This document shows, piece by piece, positions 1 through 11,737 of a stretch of 64,000 bases of DNA. The notes beneath the pieces are model-generated. The model saw only the letters and a program-made list of their open reading frames with translations. It made no database searches and was not told the DNA's origin. Positions within the stretch are counted from its first letter, which is position 1. Each line of letters starts with the position of its first letter. Location: the NCBI RefSeq assembly GCF_016086655.4, contig NC_052142.2:8250422-8314421 (forward strand), written 5' to 3'. The stretch comes from Lepeophtheirus salmonis. Lineage: Eukaryota > Arthropoda > Copepoda > Siphonostomatoida > Caligidae. Made by a program: the position numbers and the translations under genes.

Positions 1-540
1 TACTGAAGAACCAAACGTCGTCAAAAGATTGTACGAACAGAACAACAAATCTAACCAAATACAAAGGTACAAAAAGGGTACAGTTAAGTGGGATCTGCAC
101 CCTCAAGACTTAAGGAATCCTACTGGCTGGATATGAGGACATCAGCACGACACTATATGAGACAGGAAGGAGACCTTGCCTAATTACTGAGGAGCTTATA
201 AAATTATTAAACGATGCTAAGTGATAAAGAAAGACTATGCTGATGAAACATCTATTATAAGAAATAATTATGGTAAATCATTCCAAAAATCAGTACCATG
301 AGAAGAATCTTATTAAAAAAAAACAAAAAAAAACGTTCCTTTCTTATCAACAATTTCTATTATTATAAATTTTATCAGGTGATGATAGACTACTTACAAA
401 TTCTTAACGAAATATGACTTAGTTTTGCATTGGAGCTCTCTCTTTTGACGAGGTTGATATCAAAAACCTGTTTGAAATTAAAAATAAAACTTAGTCCATA
501 TTCAAATAAAGGACTAAGAAGCACTACTACAAACACTAAT

Positions 541-1012
541 CAATTGATGGAGGATTTCATCCAAGATGTCCTGGACTGGATTGAGAATTAGGAAGAGTCT
601 GATGACTTTGAATTTGAGGTCAATTCAAATTCATCCCATTCTTCCTCTGACAAACGGGATCGCAATTACCAAGGAATTGCTTATTTTGCAGGGTTTATTG
701 CTTGCAAGTTCAAAATAACACATTTCATCTAGGGACTTAGTCCTACAAGATTGATGATGAATAGTCTACCCGAACATCTTGGATCCTTCATCTTTTCCAA
801 GGAGGTTTAATTGCTCCATCAGATACATTCCCAGCAAATGTTGTCAAGTTTGAAGAGGTATTTTGTGACATGCACATGGAAAAAGTGGATAAAAGCATTT
901 GAGTGTTGGACAGACTAATCCCAGCTTTAAATCTAAAGTTTGGAGGCAAATATCCACTAGAAATTCTTAAATGCTACGCAAAAACGCGTACAAAGATTAA
1001 AATAAAAGTCTG
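541..1012 (+). pseudogene. Degenerate P-element/THAP-like transposase, C-terminal part
   Basis: Broken plus-strand reading frames give fragments such as GIAYFAGFIACKF (near 673-711), resembling the 'AGY-A-K' segment of P-element/THAP9-like transposases. A frame-shifted stretch GGLIAPSDTFPANV (about 805-846) follows, then a tail KCYAKTRTKIKIK (about 970-1008) typical of the basic C-terminus of these proteins. In-frame stops (for example near 589 and 899) and at least one frameshift make it non-functional. Another open stretch from the window edge (2-136, ending at a TGA) may belong to the same element but is not recognisable by itself. It lies in or downstream of the M13 peptidase gene, on the opposite strand. 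The family call is from motif memory and is moderate. Confidence 0.5.
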
Positions 1013-2830
1013 AACATTAAATTAAAGAACAAAAGGGAAATTCTTAGTTTAAGCAGCTCGTACAATTAACAAATTAATAAAATATTGCTCGCACATACCA
1101 GTTGTGCCATTATTTATTTGAATTAGTTCATACATAGGATTTTAATTTTAAATCATGCTCCAACCGAACTTCACCTCCGTATAAAATGGTGCCCTTGATA
1201 TGTTATTATAGATCTGGACATTCTAAGTTAGAGATTTGTCTTCAACCAAATTGTTTATGGTCAGTTTACAAGTAGCAAAACTTGTTTTTTGAGTTAGATT
1301 CATTGTAATCTTAGAGTACAATACAAATCTAGGCTAGCATTTTCTGCACATTTGTTACGTCATTAAAATGGGCTTGCTTACTTCTGTCAAATTATAAAAG
1401 TTGTGAGCGTCACACCTTTATTTTATAATATTTTATAATTGGTATATAATAACATCACGTCTCCTCTAGGTCTTTCTCCCTGTATTGGTCTGGTTTGCTT
1501 CAACATGTTGTGCTACTCCCCCTAGTAAAAACACAGTACTGCCATCTAACATTTTTTATCTATATTTTAAAGTATCATTGCATTCTTAAAAATGTGTGTA
1601 TTTACCCTTTTCTATTGATCTCGAAGAGTCCTTTGATATACTCGTGACGATTCTGTCTACTTATCTCTTTGCTAGATACGGTTTGTGATTTCTATTTATT
1701 TTCTTCCTCTCGTAACTGTTTGTATCTAACTTAATTAACCGCCATGGTATTTCAGCTGCTCTTCTCCCCAACATTTTTTAAATTGCTTCTTTACTACGTC
1801 ATTTTACAGGGGTTCTTTTTTGTTACATATCATCAGAATATTTTATTTAAAACACCAATTATTAAGGATACGAGTTTTGTTGAGGTGGGTGAGCACTCTC
1901 CTTATTGCTAATTTGTTCCAATGTAATCTGCTACTTGTTATTAATAAAAAATAATACACAATACTGATAGAAAAAGAACACTTGATACTAACACTTTGAT
2001 CATTTTTTTTTTTCATAAACTTAAATCTATTTTAACATGCCGCGCAACTCTAAATATGATATTCATATTTAATTACCTTTTGCTAGAAAAATTTGTGTAT
2101 ACTTTTTGACGTTATGTAATTGTTAGGGATGTGAATATTGGATAAACTGTACTCTGCATATATACATTTTTTAAAGTTATGTTGGAATGAGTAAAATAGG
2201 ACTTTTCTTATTTATCATTCATCCCTATTTAGGAAATTCTAACATATCAGCGAGTAAGGAGCACTTTAGTTTATAGAGAGTTTATATTTAGCAGATACGT
2301 CGTTGCTCAAAAATATCATATTTTTATAACATAATCTCAAGCATGGTTTTTACACTTACAGCAATTTAGCCAATATTAAAATCCCTAGTAGTAGTAATTA
2401 ATATACCAATTACAATAAAAAGCATATTGTATAATATAAGTAACTTTTTTTCCTTTTATGAACATTATGGACAAATATTCAATTACCGTTAACTATCATT
2501 ATACTGTCAACTAAAAATATAATGCTTATAAAATATTCCTACAATGAGTCTAAACAGATCTTTCAGCGTAGTAAGAATACATTATTCCATTTTAGTTGAC
2601 TTTATTATGATAGATAACAATAATTGAGTATTTATCCAATGGGTGGAGTAAATTAAGAAGAATCGGAATTGATAGGAATGACTATTATTAATATACGGTT
2701 GTTAATTAAGACCAATCTATCAAGAACTTTTAAGTTTAAAAAAAATAAGGGATATGTGCAACAACAGTCGTTTGATTATATTATATACTGATTATATACA
2801 AATGAAAATATAGTTCTTATATCAGAAAAA
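1013..2830. other. Non-coding AT-rich stretch
   Basis: No reading frame, recognised motif or long repeat on either strand. It is probably intron of the minus-strand M13 peptidase: the next exon, expected to follow the FEKSIANV coding end, was searched for here by eye and not found. Confidence 0.5.
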
Positions 2831-2836
2831 TCCTAC

Positions 2837-3020
2837 CTACATTAGCAATAGACTTTTCAAATCTGATGACATTTTGAAACTGTTCATACGCATAAGTTTT
2901 ATTAGCTCCAAGTAGTGCTCCTACTTCCGTCATATAAATATGATATGCCTTTAAATCTCTATCTGATTCTTCAAGGAGGAAATAATCTCGACTTGGTAGT
3001 CCAAACGTCATTTGATCGAT
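2837..3020 (-). CDS. M13 metallopeptidase exon (fifth seen), DQMTFGLPSRDYFL segment
   Basis: Internal exon of a neprilysin/endothelin-converting-enzyme type (M13) zinc peptidase ectodomain. The acceptor ctaatttcag lies just above 3020. The exon opens in phase 0 with IDQMTFGLPSRDYFL, the strongly conserved M13 'DQ-GLPSRDYY' block, and continues through AYHIYMTEVGALLGA to FEKSIANV, matching the helix region before the family's 'RRDEEKLYHKM' block. The donor is either gtaggt after 2841 (phase 0) or gtagga after 2837 (phase 1). One N-glycosylation sequon is visible (NKT). The catalytic HExxH and ExxxD motifs lie further C-terminal and would be off the left edge of the window. Joins cleanly to the exon at 3071-3276 (phase 0). 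Family assignment is secure; ortholog identity within M13 is not. Confidence 0.9.
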
Positions 3021-3070
3021 CTGAAATTAGATTTAAAAAAAATAAAATAATACTGAATATGTATTCATAC

Positions 3071-3276
3071 TTGTATAATATGTGCAGACGAGTTGCGATC
3101 ATCTGGACCAACCCATTCTTCTATAAATATTCCAAGTGTAAAATTTTTTTTCAGAATACCAATAACTCTTTCTATAGTCCAATTATGAGAAGTCCAATAT
3201 GGATCCACTACAGGCCAACCACCAAGACCGTTAATAGCCTGCACAAGGGGTGTATCACTAATGCGTTCTATTTGAG
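3071..3276 (-). CDS. M13 metallopeptidase exon (fourth seen), NGLGGWPVVDPYW segment
   Basis: 206-bp exon between acceptor gtggtctatag (above 3276) and donor gtatga (below 3071). It begins in phase 1 and ends in phase 0. Encodes NGLGGWPVVDPYW, the M13 'LGGWPV...W' block, then FIEEWVGPDDRNSS, the conserved 'V--D-KNSS' block that lies against the substrate cavity in neprilysin structures (family knowledge). Sequons NWT, NFT and NSS suggest a glycosylated extracellular domain. It is 50 bp from the downstream exon and 72 bp from the upstream one, unlike the 8-10 kb introns further 5'. No stop or frameshift is seen, so this reads as a live gene. Confidence 0.92.
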
Positions 3277-3348
3277 CTATAGACCACAAATATAATTATT
3301 GAATTCATGAAAGTTTTTTAATTGTTATGTGTATGCTTTCACACCTAC

Positions 3349-3432
3349 AGATATTCATACATGATTTGTAGAAATTTTTGACTTTGAGGGTAGCTTCACA
3401 ATCAAATTCGTTATGATCTTCTTCCAGCAATC
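3349..3432 (-). CDS. M13 metallopeptidase exon (third seen), FYKSCMN segment
   Basis: 84-bp symmetric phase-1 exon. The acceptor is ataattag above 3432 and the donor is gtaggt below 3349. The translation includes LLEEDHNEFDCEATLKVKNF and ends with YKSCMNI. 'KxFYxSCM(N/D)' is a signature M13 block whose cysteine forms one of the conserved ectodomain disulphides. Too short and phase-shifted to show up as a standalone reading frame. Identified by reading the reverse strand between the 3071 exon and the 11738 exon and confirmed by phase continuity on both sides. Confidence 0.88.
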
Positions 3433-3761
3433 CTAATTATAAATTATGATATTATATAATGTTATCAATTATAAGTGATAATTATAATTTTCAAGAAACA
3501 TAAGAATTCCTAATAAGTACAGATAATTCCAACACCTTGACAGTTGATAACTTTAAAAAAAAAACTCATATTATAGTCAATTCACACATCATAGTGTTAC
3601 CTCAGGTTACCATATCATTATAGACATAATCAAGCAGGGTAATTTCATTTCGCACCAGGAACCCCTCTTTTTTTATAGCTTTAGTCGTAACATACACATA
3701 AAACTTCAAAAAAACCAAAGAAATTCATCAAAATTAATATTTATAATATAAGGCAGCTTAG

Positions 3762-3941
3762 AGGTGGGTTCACTGAAGTGCATATGCACTCATTCAGCAC
3801 ATATCAACTCTCCCTTTTTATAATTATTCTTATTATAGGACTGCCCTTCATAATTTTTTTATGAAAATAATAACAAATAATAATGATAAGGAAGAAAAAA
3901 ATGCTTATAAATTGTGTGTAAGCACTTCAGTAAACCCACCT
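3762..3941. mobile_element. 180-bp MITE with AGGTGGGTTYACTGAAGTGC termini
   Basis: The left end AGGTGGGTTCACTGAAGTGC (3762-3781) is the reverse complement, with one mismatch, of the right end at 3922-3941. The 140-bp core is AT-rich and non-coding. The short length and lack of coding sequence fit a miniature inverted-repeat transposable element. Similar single ends occur at about 35836-35852 (cagtgaacccaccttc) and 63747-63764 (cagtaaacccattttaa), so the family is dispersed. Superfamily unknown; a target duplication could not be settled. Confidence 0.75.
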
Positions 3942-5988
3942 TAATACTATTTATGTAAATGATATGTAACAAGTTACTTATACTAGGTGTTTCCAAAAAA
4001 AAGTGCACATCCTGAAAATCATGTCTGTAAAGCTTAGTGACGATCCGATTAAAAAGCTGAGATAATACATATTTAGACTATGTATATAGTGAAGACGTGC
4101 TCAGTATGGAGCTTTGCTATTGAGAATGTCTCCCTTTACTAGGTTCAAACAAACCACTGAATTATAATGCTCGACTGAAAAGTAGGAGTGAGTTCGTTAA
4201 TTATACAGGGATGACATATATCAGAACATGGCGAATATTCTCTCGTCAAGGTTTCAAAAATAGATAGCTCGGTCCGCCTGTCCCTGCTTTCATTGCCTTA
4301 GAATTCATTCCATACAAAATGATTAAGTTAGCTTTGAGTGTTAGTATAGGTCGCGAAGATAAGGAATACTCATCTATCACAAGGCGAAAATTTGAACGAC
4401 TTGGTATTAGCGATGACATGGAGCATCATGATCCAAACATCATTTTGAAGAATCTATACATTGATGTATGTCAAAAATGGTTGAAGTACAGACAAGGATC
4501 ATCCTTTATTTTTACAAACAAGTCCTGGGTAGATCCTAAAGAGATAAATTATTATTTTTTCTAAGAAGAGTTAGAAAACATATTTAGATGAAATTTGAGG
4601 TGATACTGAGTCCCTCGGATTTGGTCATTGTAACGTCCTCACAATTTAAAGATACATGGAAGATTGAGGAGCTCATCTTTATTGTACAATGGGTAATGTA
4701 CACAGTGTAATACAAGAACCAAGAACCCCCTTCGTGGATCCATGATTACGTCTCTCAGGCAATTGTAATCTTCAAATATGATGTTCCAGCCCATTCATGC
4801 ATTCAGACGCTAATTAGATGTCTTTATTAAGGGCGTATAAGAATACGTTGAATAAAAAAATTAGGGTCGGTTGCTCCAATTGATATAAATTTAAGTCAAA
4901 CTTAAATTTATTGAGGTTATACCTTCCTAACTTTCTATATCATAAAGGTAGGTCATAATGTAGTAAAAATTTATTAGTTAGTAAAATTACCTTTCAGCTC
5001 TGCTTAAATTAAAGTTTTTAACTCTGACCTTAAAACTACATGATTATTTCAATGACACAAATTATATGTTTATTTTTATTCCTTCTTCATTTAAACATAA
5101 TTTAAAAAAATATATTTCCACACTATAGTTTATAACAATTAAATTAAGAATACTTCAAAATTATGATATCACTAGAATGCCTCGAGCTAAAGGAATAAAT
5201 TATTAAATTAAGCATGGTAATCAGAGCTTAATTTAAAAACTAGTTAAAATTCCTTGAATAGTGAATATGTTTGGTACAATTTCTGCTTAAAGATAAATGG
5301 AACATTGATGAAGTTCCTAGACCTTCAAAACAATCGAAATATCAGGATAAAAAGAATACCAATTCCTGAAAATCTCGAGCACTTGGAGCAATAAGATTAA
5401 GGAGCTTTTGGAAGTCGATTTTCGCGGAATTGATTGTAAAATGTGATAGAAGAATGGTCTCGTTAAACTCTACAGTGTTTTTTGGGTATTTTAATCCCCA
5501 ATATTCAAACTATGAGATATATTCAATAATCAGTAATATACTTTAACTCAAATATTTAAGTTCCCAACTTAATCCAGTGTGTCATATTTTTTACATTCAT
5601 GAACTGACCATGGAAGAATATAGTCCATTAAAATATGTCTTGGTAGAAATTTCAGTTTCTCTCCAGAACATGCAAGTCTTCTTGGATTATCCTCTTCAGT
5701 ACATAAATATTATTTCAGCTTTGATAACACTTTAAAAAAAATTATGCAAAAGATACGACATACTTGAGTTTTTACCTCGGAGCGTGTGTTAAAAGAACAA
5801 GTTACTGAGACTAAAGTAATATCTATTTGGTATGTTGGTACGACCTTGAGATTACCGTTCTATAGTATGGAGTCTCCAGATACGTGTGACGATAGAAAAA
5901 TTTCATATAAATTTAAAATTATGAAGCACTCCCCTCCAAAAGTTATACTTGAACTACCTGAGAGGAGTCAATGGTAGTTGGAGTTTTT

Positions 5989-6050
5989 AAAAAGGGGAAA
6001 CTTTGTATTAAAAAAGGCAAACTTTGTGTTAAGAAGAGAAACTTTGTGTT
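5989..6050 (+). repeat. Three tandem ~20-bp units containing AAACTTTGTRTT
   Basis: The units AAACTTTGTATT, AAACTTTGTGTT and AAACTTTGTGTT recur at roughly 20-21 bp spacing with purine-rich spacers. It is a small local tandem array with no coding meaning seen. Confidence 0.7.
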
Positions 6051-8298
6051 TCTGAAAAAGATACCCATTTAACAGGAATTAACTCCAACGGACTTTTGTG
6101 AAAGTTCATTTCACGACAGAGATTTACCTTAAAATATACTTTGATTATCACTCAGACATTGTATCAGTCGAACACCTAAAGCAATATTTTGAAGTTGATA
6201 TCTTTCAATCCTTCAAAAGCTGATAGCTTTAGACTTCCACCCAAATACTTTTAATATTGTGTTTTAGCCCCTGACTGATACTCTCGTGGGATATTGAAGG
6301 GTTTGTATATTTAGATTTTTTTAAAGTCTAAAGTTGACATTGTATATGATTTTATCTGTGATAATTATTGTCAGTATTCTTAGAGAACTCATTGAGAGTA
6401 ATTTTCTTCATATATGTCAATGTCTTCATTTTCTGTTTCCAAATTTCGTAACGTTTGTCCATATCAATTCCATTTCGAATTCTTATATAATGTTTCAACA
6501 TTTCAACATCAAATTTCTCCTTTAATAATGATTTATTGACTAGATATCTGAATCGAATATATTAAAGGTAGAATATTTTGATGTGTTTTATATTAAAGAT
6601 AGAATGAATGGCAATGAGAGGCAAGATAATTGTGTAATCTATGAAATTTTTTACAAGAAAATGTAAACATTTTGTAATCCATACATCAAGAAAAGTACCT
6701 TTTACACAAAGGGAAGATGTGAAAAGAGAAATAGATTATATAGTATCAAGATGTATTATTAATCTCATTGGTGATGTGACAATCCATTAATTTAGTTCTC
6801 AAACTTGAGCCTCTTTTTTAAGACAACATCACCACATAACCGTTCCAAGAGACATTTACTGACATATTTAAATTTGTGTTTAGAAAAGAATATTCACTTG
6901 TAGTTGGTGAATATTCTTGATTCCGTAATGGTTTCGATATTCATCACCACCCACTTCCAAGTATTTGCATCGCGATCTAATACAATCTTTTTCAATTTTG
7001 GGAATAAGGAAAATTGCCCTCAATTTATATCTAAAGCAACTCAAGTATTTATTTGGAAACTCAAAATTCGTTGGAAAAATTATTTACATCAATATGCTAA
7101 GTCTAATGACACGCCAAAGGTCATGTTAAGACAACTTAACATATTCTAGCTAACATTATATTTGATTTTTAAGGGATAACTTGCTCTTAGGTCTTTTGTA
7201 ACACATAAATCCCATACAAAGATGTAAAAGCTCTTCCGCAACAGTTATTTAGAAGAATCAGTGAATTTTAATTATTTGTGGACCACAATCACTGTTCCAA
7301 CTTCTGTCTAAATGGATATTCAGATTCTAGGAATAGTCTCTTAAGGACAACTTCCCGAAATGACACTTCCCCCATAGGATAATTTGGGAGATTTGAACGC
7401 AAAATCTTATCTAATATCTTACCTAACACGTTTAATATTTTAATTCCTTTTAAAATGATACTCTAATAAATACTCTCTTATCTTTACTAATTAATTATAA
7501 AACATTAGATATGTTTCATGGCATAAAATGAGTGTTCTTTGAAGAATAATATTTTTTAAATTATATTGATTAATTATTAATATATACACAGAACACAGTA
7601 GCATGTGGCTCTTATTTAGTTTTAATCCTTAACAGTTGTAGTAATTTAAATCTATCAAATAATATGAAACTTAATCTCCACATCTATTCTAGTTATTTTT
7701 CAATTACTAGCATCTCTATTTGAAAGAACAGTTCAGCTCCCATGATATTGTATATCCGTGGAGCCGGAACTATATATCATAAAGACATCGACTCCCCTTT
7801 AGAGTAAGTATAATATTCATAAAATAAATTATTATGACATCACCATGATATAATTAGTCTTCTGCAACTAGATCGTGATCAAAATTATAGGGCATTATTG
7901 TTTTAAAAGTAAATAAAAAAACTGAGAGTGATCTTCCCTAGTAGATCACTTTTTTTTTTTCCCCCACATACCCAAAAAGTTCCTTTAGGAGCAATAGGAT
8001 GTAGCAATAGGTGTTGTGTTTATGTTATGATAACACTGTTTAACAGCAAAAATGGTACAACCAAAGTATATGCTCTATATAACAGAGTTTGATCCCCTAA
8101 TTCCAAATATCGCCTTTTTTTATTTTCATAGCCTCGTGGCCTTCAAAAAAACGAAGTAAATTTTTTTTTGTTTTTGGCTATTCTTAAGGTTCAAAGCTGT
8201 TATAAGCCCTTGGTGTTGAAGATAGGGATAAATTATCTTAATTTATTTTAAAGCCAGATGTCAAAAAATTCTAAAAGCACTTTTAAAATGTATGCATC

Positions 8299-9188
8299 AT
8301 ACTTTTAACTCGAGTTATCTTTGTTTAAAGTGGAAAATAGGTACTTTTAATTCAGAGGCGCATAGCTTCAAGACGAATAAATTCAATAAGTTTAAAAGTA
8401 TTGCATTGGATAGCTGAAAGTATAAATTTTAATTTAAAAAAAGAGCCTCTCCAAAACGCTCTATATCGTTGTTAATTTAGGATAAGGCCACGAAAATGTT
8501 TCAAGGAAAAAACTGATTTTTGAATTGATCTCATAATAAAATTCCTTAAGTATTCGTATGCCCCAGCTAAAAGAGATAGAAAAAAAAGGCCGAGAAGAAA
8601 AAACGGATAGAAACAAAGATAGAGAAAAAAAAAAGGATTTGCTCCAAGGACTCCCTTGAATGTCCGTTTTTTGGAATCCCTCACAAACTACAGGTATGCA
8701 TTGAGTCCTTTTGTGTCACTGAACCTTGAAGTAATTTATTTGTACAGTTTGAAACATGAGGCTTCATGTAATAACAAATTGTATAACATATCTTTTTATG
8801 TTATACCTCTTTTTCTCCCTCTTTGTTTCTATTTAATTTCTTCTTTTCTCTCTTTGTTTCTATTTAATTTCTTCTTTTCTCTCTTTGTTTCTATTTCATT
8901 TCTTCTTCTATCTCTTTGTTTCTATCTCATGTAGTTAGGGCACACAATTATTTATGGGCTTTTGTCATGAAATCAATTCAAAAATGAGTTTTATCCTTGA
9001 AATATTGAAGTGGCCTTCTCTCAAATTGACAACAATATAGAGCGTTTTTGGAGAGGCTCTTTTTTTTAATTGAAAGTTCATACTTTTAGCTATCTAATGA
9101 GATACTTATAAACTATTTGAATCTATTTGTCTTGAATAAAAAGGACCTATTTTCCACTTTCAACAAAGATAACTCGAGTTAAAAGTAT
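8299..9188. mobile_element. Foldback element: ~180-bp inverted arms around a purine/pyrimidine core
   Basis: The left arm (about 8299-8479) is the imperfect reverse complement of the right arm (about 9022-9188). Shared blocks include ACTTTTAACTCGAGTTATCT at the outer part and AAAGAGCCTCTCCAAAA plus CGCTCTATAT at the inner part. The core also pairs: an A/G-rich tract at 8575-8640 mirrors the T/C-rich minisatellite at 8819-8930. The whole 890 bp could form one long hairpin. Open frames in it (8472-8684 minus, 8656-8934 plus) are low-complexity and not taken as genes. It is a non-autonomous foldback-type element or a head-to-head duplicated repeat; which of these is undecided. Confidence 0.8.
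8819..8930 (+). repeat. 31-bp pyrimidine-rich minisatellite, ~3.6 copies
   Basis: The marker CTTTGTTTCTAT recurs at 8821, 8852, 8883 and 8914, exactly 31 bp apart. The unit is CTCTTTGTTTCTATTTAATT plus TCTTCTTTTCT. It sits inside the foldback core. The opposite arm of the palindrome carries only one equivalent unit (in reverse complement), so the array expanded after the palindrome formed. Confidence 0.9.
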
Positions 9189-9301
9189 TATCCAGACATT
9201 TACTAATTTTTACACAATAAAGCTATGAACAGATTAAGATAGTATGACAAAGTAAACACAAGTTTAAACAAAGGTAAGCCCCCAGATATTGATGACGTAT
9301 A

Positions 9302-10300
9302 CCGGGTTCGGAAGCAAATAGTGGACTGAATGACTGATTCTAGAAAAATGTCAATAAATTAATTTATTGAAAAATAATTTTGAAATTTTTTTCCACAAAA
9401 ATTTGAGACACGACCTTTGTGAAAATGTCAACTCAATATGGCCGCCCTCACCAGAAATCACAGCCTCCACATGGTGGCAGAAAGCCTTGTACGAGTTGAT
9501 GATGAACTTCTCAGAAAAGTTGTTCCTCTCCTTCACAGTGGCGCCTTCAGGGAGTCCACGTTCGTGTGAGATGTCCGCTTATTTTCCTTCTCCAAAGTGC
9601 TCCATACAGCCAAGTCAAACGGGTTCAAATCCGGGGAAAATTTGGTCACATGCCCTTGGGCCTAAAATCAGCCATGTTGTCGGCGAAGAACTTCTGGCAT
9701 TCGGCTGATGTGTGTGGGGGTACACCATCTTAAGTCCATACATAATTGTCCTCTGAGTAGGTGGCCTTGAGCCATAACAGTATGGTGAACCTCAGCACCT
9801 TGTAGTAGGCCTCCTGGCCGATTTTCTCCCCAACCTTAACAAAGAAGAGATACATCTTCTTGCTGTGAGACGCCACTACCCTCAGAACCATTGTTTAGGC
9901 CGGATGTTTAGTTTGGAATACCCCCCTGACCTCCTCTGGTGATCCACCAAGCCAACGGTCGTTTCGACTGTTTAGACCTGGTGGAAGATGAAAATCTTCT
10001 TGTAAGAGATTTTTTTACTGTGGATCCATTTGCCTTGATCCATGCAACGAACTTTCTTACACCTCTCTTTCATCCTTTTTCATCTTGGCCACCTTTAAAA
10101 TGAGGCTCCTGGAGCACTCCACAATGTCCATAAACTCTGGCGCCTTAATTTTGGCATCCAGAGGGTCTGAAACGTTTATTATTGTTTTCTGATGCAGAGA
10201 GGACAGGAGATTCGGAATATGCATGAAATATCAGAAAACATCTCTATTTTAATTACATAATTAGCATTTATTGACAGCCCACGTTTGCTTCCGAACCCAG
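9302..10300 (-). mobile_element. 999-bp mariner element, complete ends, dead transposase
   Basis: Ends CCGGGTTCGGAAGCAAA (9302) and its reverse complement TTTGCTTCCGAACCCAG (ending 10300) are flanked by TA on both sides, the mariner target duplication. Minus-strand fragments follow a mariner transposase from about 10060 to 9400 in order: MVLRVVASHSKKMYLFFVK, then IGQEAYYKVLRFTILLWLKA, then NYVWT-stop-DGVPPHTS (second catalytic Asp block, preceded by a stop in place of the usual Gln), then FFADNMADF, then FSPDLNPFDLAVW (third Asp block), then KAFCHHVEAVIS and GEGGHIE. Several stops and frameshifts make it inactive. The N-terminal half is poorly preserved. It is close in sequence to the mariner fragment near 39.6 kb (both carry NYVWT). 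Confidence 0.88.
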
Positions 10301-10302
10301 TA

Positions 10303-10410
10303 CATAAAAGAACCGAGCCCGATAAAACTGAACCGAGACCGTGACTTAAACCCTTCAAATGAAATATTTGGGACCGATAGAGCCGCTGAACCGGAACCTT
10401 GCACTTTGGT
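10303..10410 (+). repeat. Dispersed ~100-bp repeat rich in AACCGAGACC, copy A
   Basis: Contains AAGAACCGAGCCCGATAAAA, CTGAACCGAGACCG and a tail GCTGAACCGGAACC. Homologous blocks in the same order occur at 46557-46650 (same strand) and 30250-30370 (opposite strand). It is more GC-rich than its surroundings. No coding content; origin unknown. Confidence 0.7.
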
Positions 10411-11737
10411 TTTTGACTAAATTATGGATTTGTTTTCTTCTAGTCATATTCACAGTATAAAATAAGTCCTTGAAGCTCTAATCACAGTGTTCCACAATTT
10501 TAAAATTATGTTATCGTCAACCTTTTAGAAACGAATATGATTTTCTCTCGAAAATAACAAAATTCATAAAATATCTAATTATTAATTTTTAAGGGATAAA
10601 TGTATCTGGGTAAATAGGACGGGTAGGGAATGTCCTAGAGAGTACAATAATACTTATAGTAGATGCCCTAGAACCAAAGCCCATAATGTATATTTTAATG
10701 GTGTAATAGCGATATATATTTGGTTTTAATAATAAAAAAATATAGTCCAATACCGTTACACTCGAATTTTATTCCTAGGACTACAAAGTCTTAACAAGTT
10801 GTTTTTCAAAAACCAAAACATGAACAACTTCAAAAGTAAGACGTTTCTGAATAGGTGTTTATTTTCTAAAAAAGAATAGGGTTATTTGTATTTCATTTTT
10901 ACTCACTTATATGCGATTATATCATATACAGAACAATATATCTTAAAAATCAATCATTTTATGATTTGATTTTTTCCTTACTTTATATTGCAAAATTAAT
11001 CTGAATCTTAAATTTGAACTTAAAAATATCAATCTTATGTCTTTTTGGACGCTAACATAAATAAAAACTAGAACACAAAATTTTTATTATATACTTAGGG
11101 TGAGTTTTTTATACATTTGTGACGTTTACACAATACAACGTATATAATTTTGTAACGGCCCAATAGATAATATATTTTAATGAATTCTACAGACTATAAT
11201 CTTGACGCACTAAAAATTATCTTTCTCAAAATGAAAAGGTTCTGTGATTTAAATCATCTATTTTTGTACTTGATTAAAAATGGTACAATATATATTGTTT
11301 TGGAAACATAAAAATTATTCACGTGTTTACAAATGGATCTTTTTATGGTATTTTCTCTAATACAAACAAAAAACATTCAAGAAATCAACAAATACCTTTT
11401 TTACTATAATAATTGTTGAGGTTTGAAAATTATAATTTGTTGAGTTCTAATTATATATATTTATATAATTTCACTTTAGAGATGTGAAATTGATGAGGAC
11501 AATTTAAAAGTGTGTAATTGCCATAGAATCCTTCTGTTTAAATATATATCTATAAAAAGCTGGTAAAAATGCGTACCACTTTAAATTATAGAGTTGATAA
11601 GTATGTTATAATACCGTTTACCAACATATTTTTTCTTCTTATCATCAAACTCAGCCTTATCTAAACAGATAACACATCTATATGCATAGTGAAATATATA
11701 GAAATGGTTACTTTTTAATAAACTTATTCATCTTTAC

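Larger units (their letters stand above)
3433..11737 (-). other. 8.3-kb intron of the M13 gene filled with mobile elements
   Basis: Inferred from splice phase: the 11738 exon ends in AAA G and the 3432 exon resumes with GA TTG. Contains a 180-bp MITE (3762-3941), a foldback palindrome (8299-9188), a mariner (9302-10300) and one member of a GC-richer dispersed repeat (10303-10410). In 3942-8298, apart from three ~20-bp tandem units at 5989-6050, nothing coding was recognised. An 81-residue reading frame at 4319-4564 and others here have no family resemblance. 10411-11737 is AT-rich without recognisable content. Confidence 0.7.

Noticed and set aside
2915..3295. 126-codon plus-strand frame
   Set aside because: Antisense to two well-supported M13 exons and spans their introns.
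3985..4030. Possible Tc1/mariner end AGGTGTTTCCAAAAAAAAGT
   Set aside because: No matching inverted partner within 2 kb and no transposase blocks in 4000-5000.
8656..8934. 92-codon plus-strand reading frame
   Set aside because: Its C-terminal part is the translation of the 31-bp pyrimidine minisatellite inside a palindrome; low complexity, no start context or splice evidence.
9367..9708. 113-codon plus-strand frame
   Set aside because: Antisense shadow of the minus-strand mariner transposase (third Asp block and C-terminus read on the other strand).
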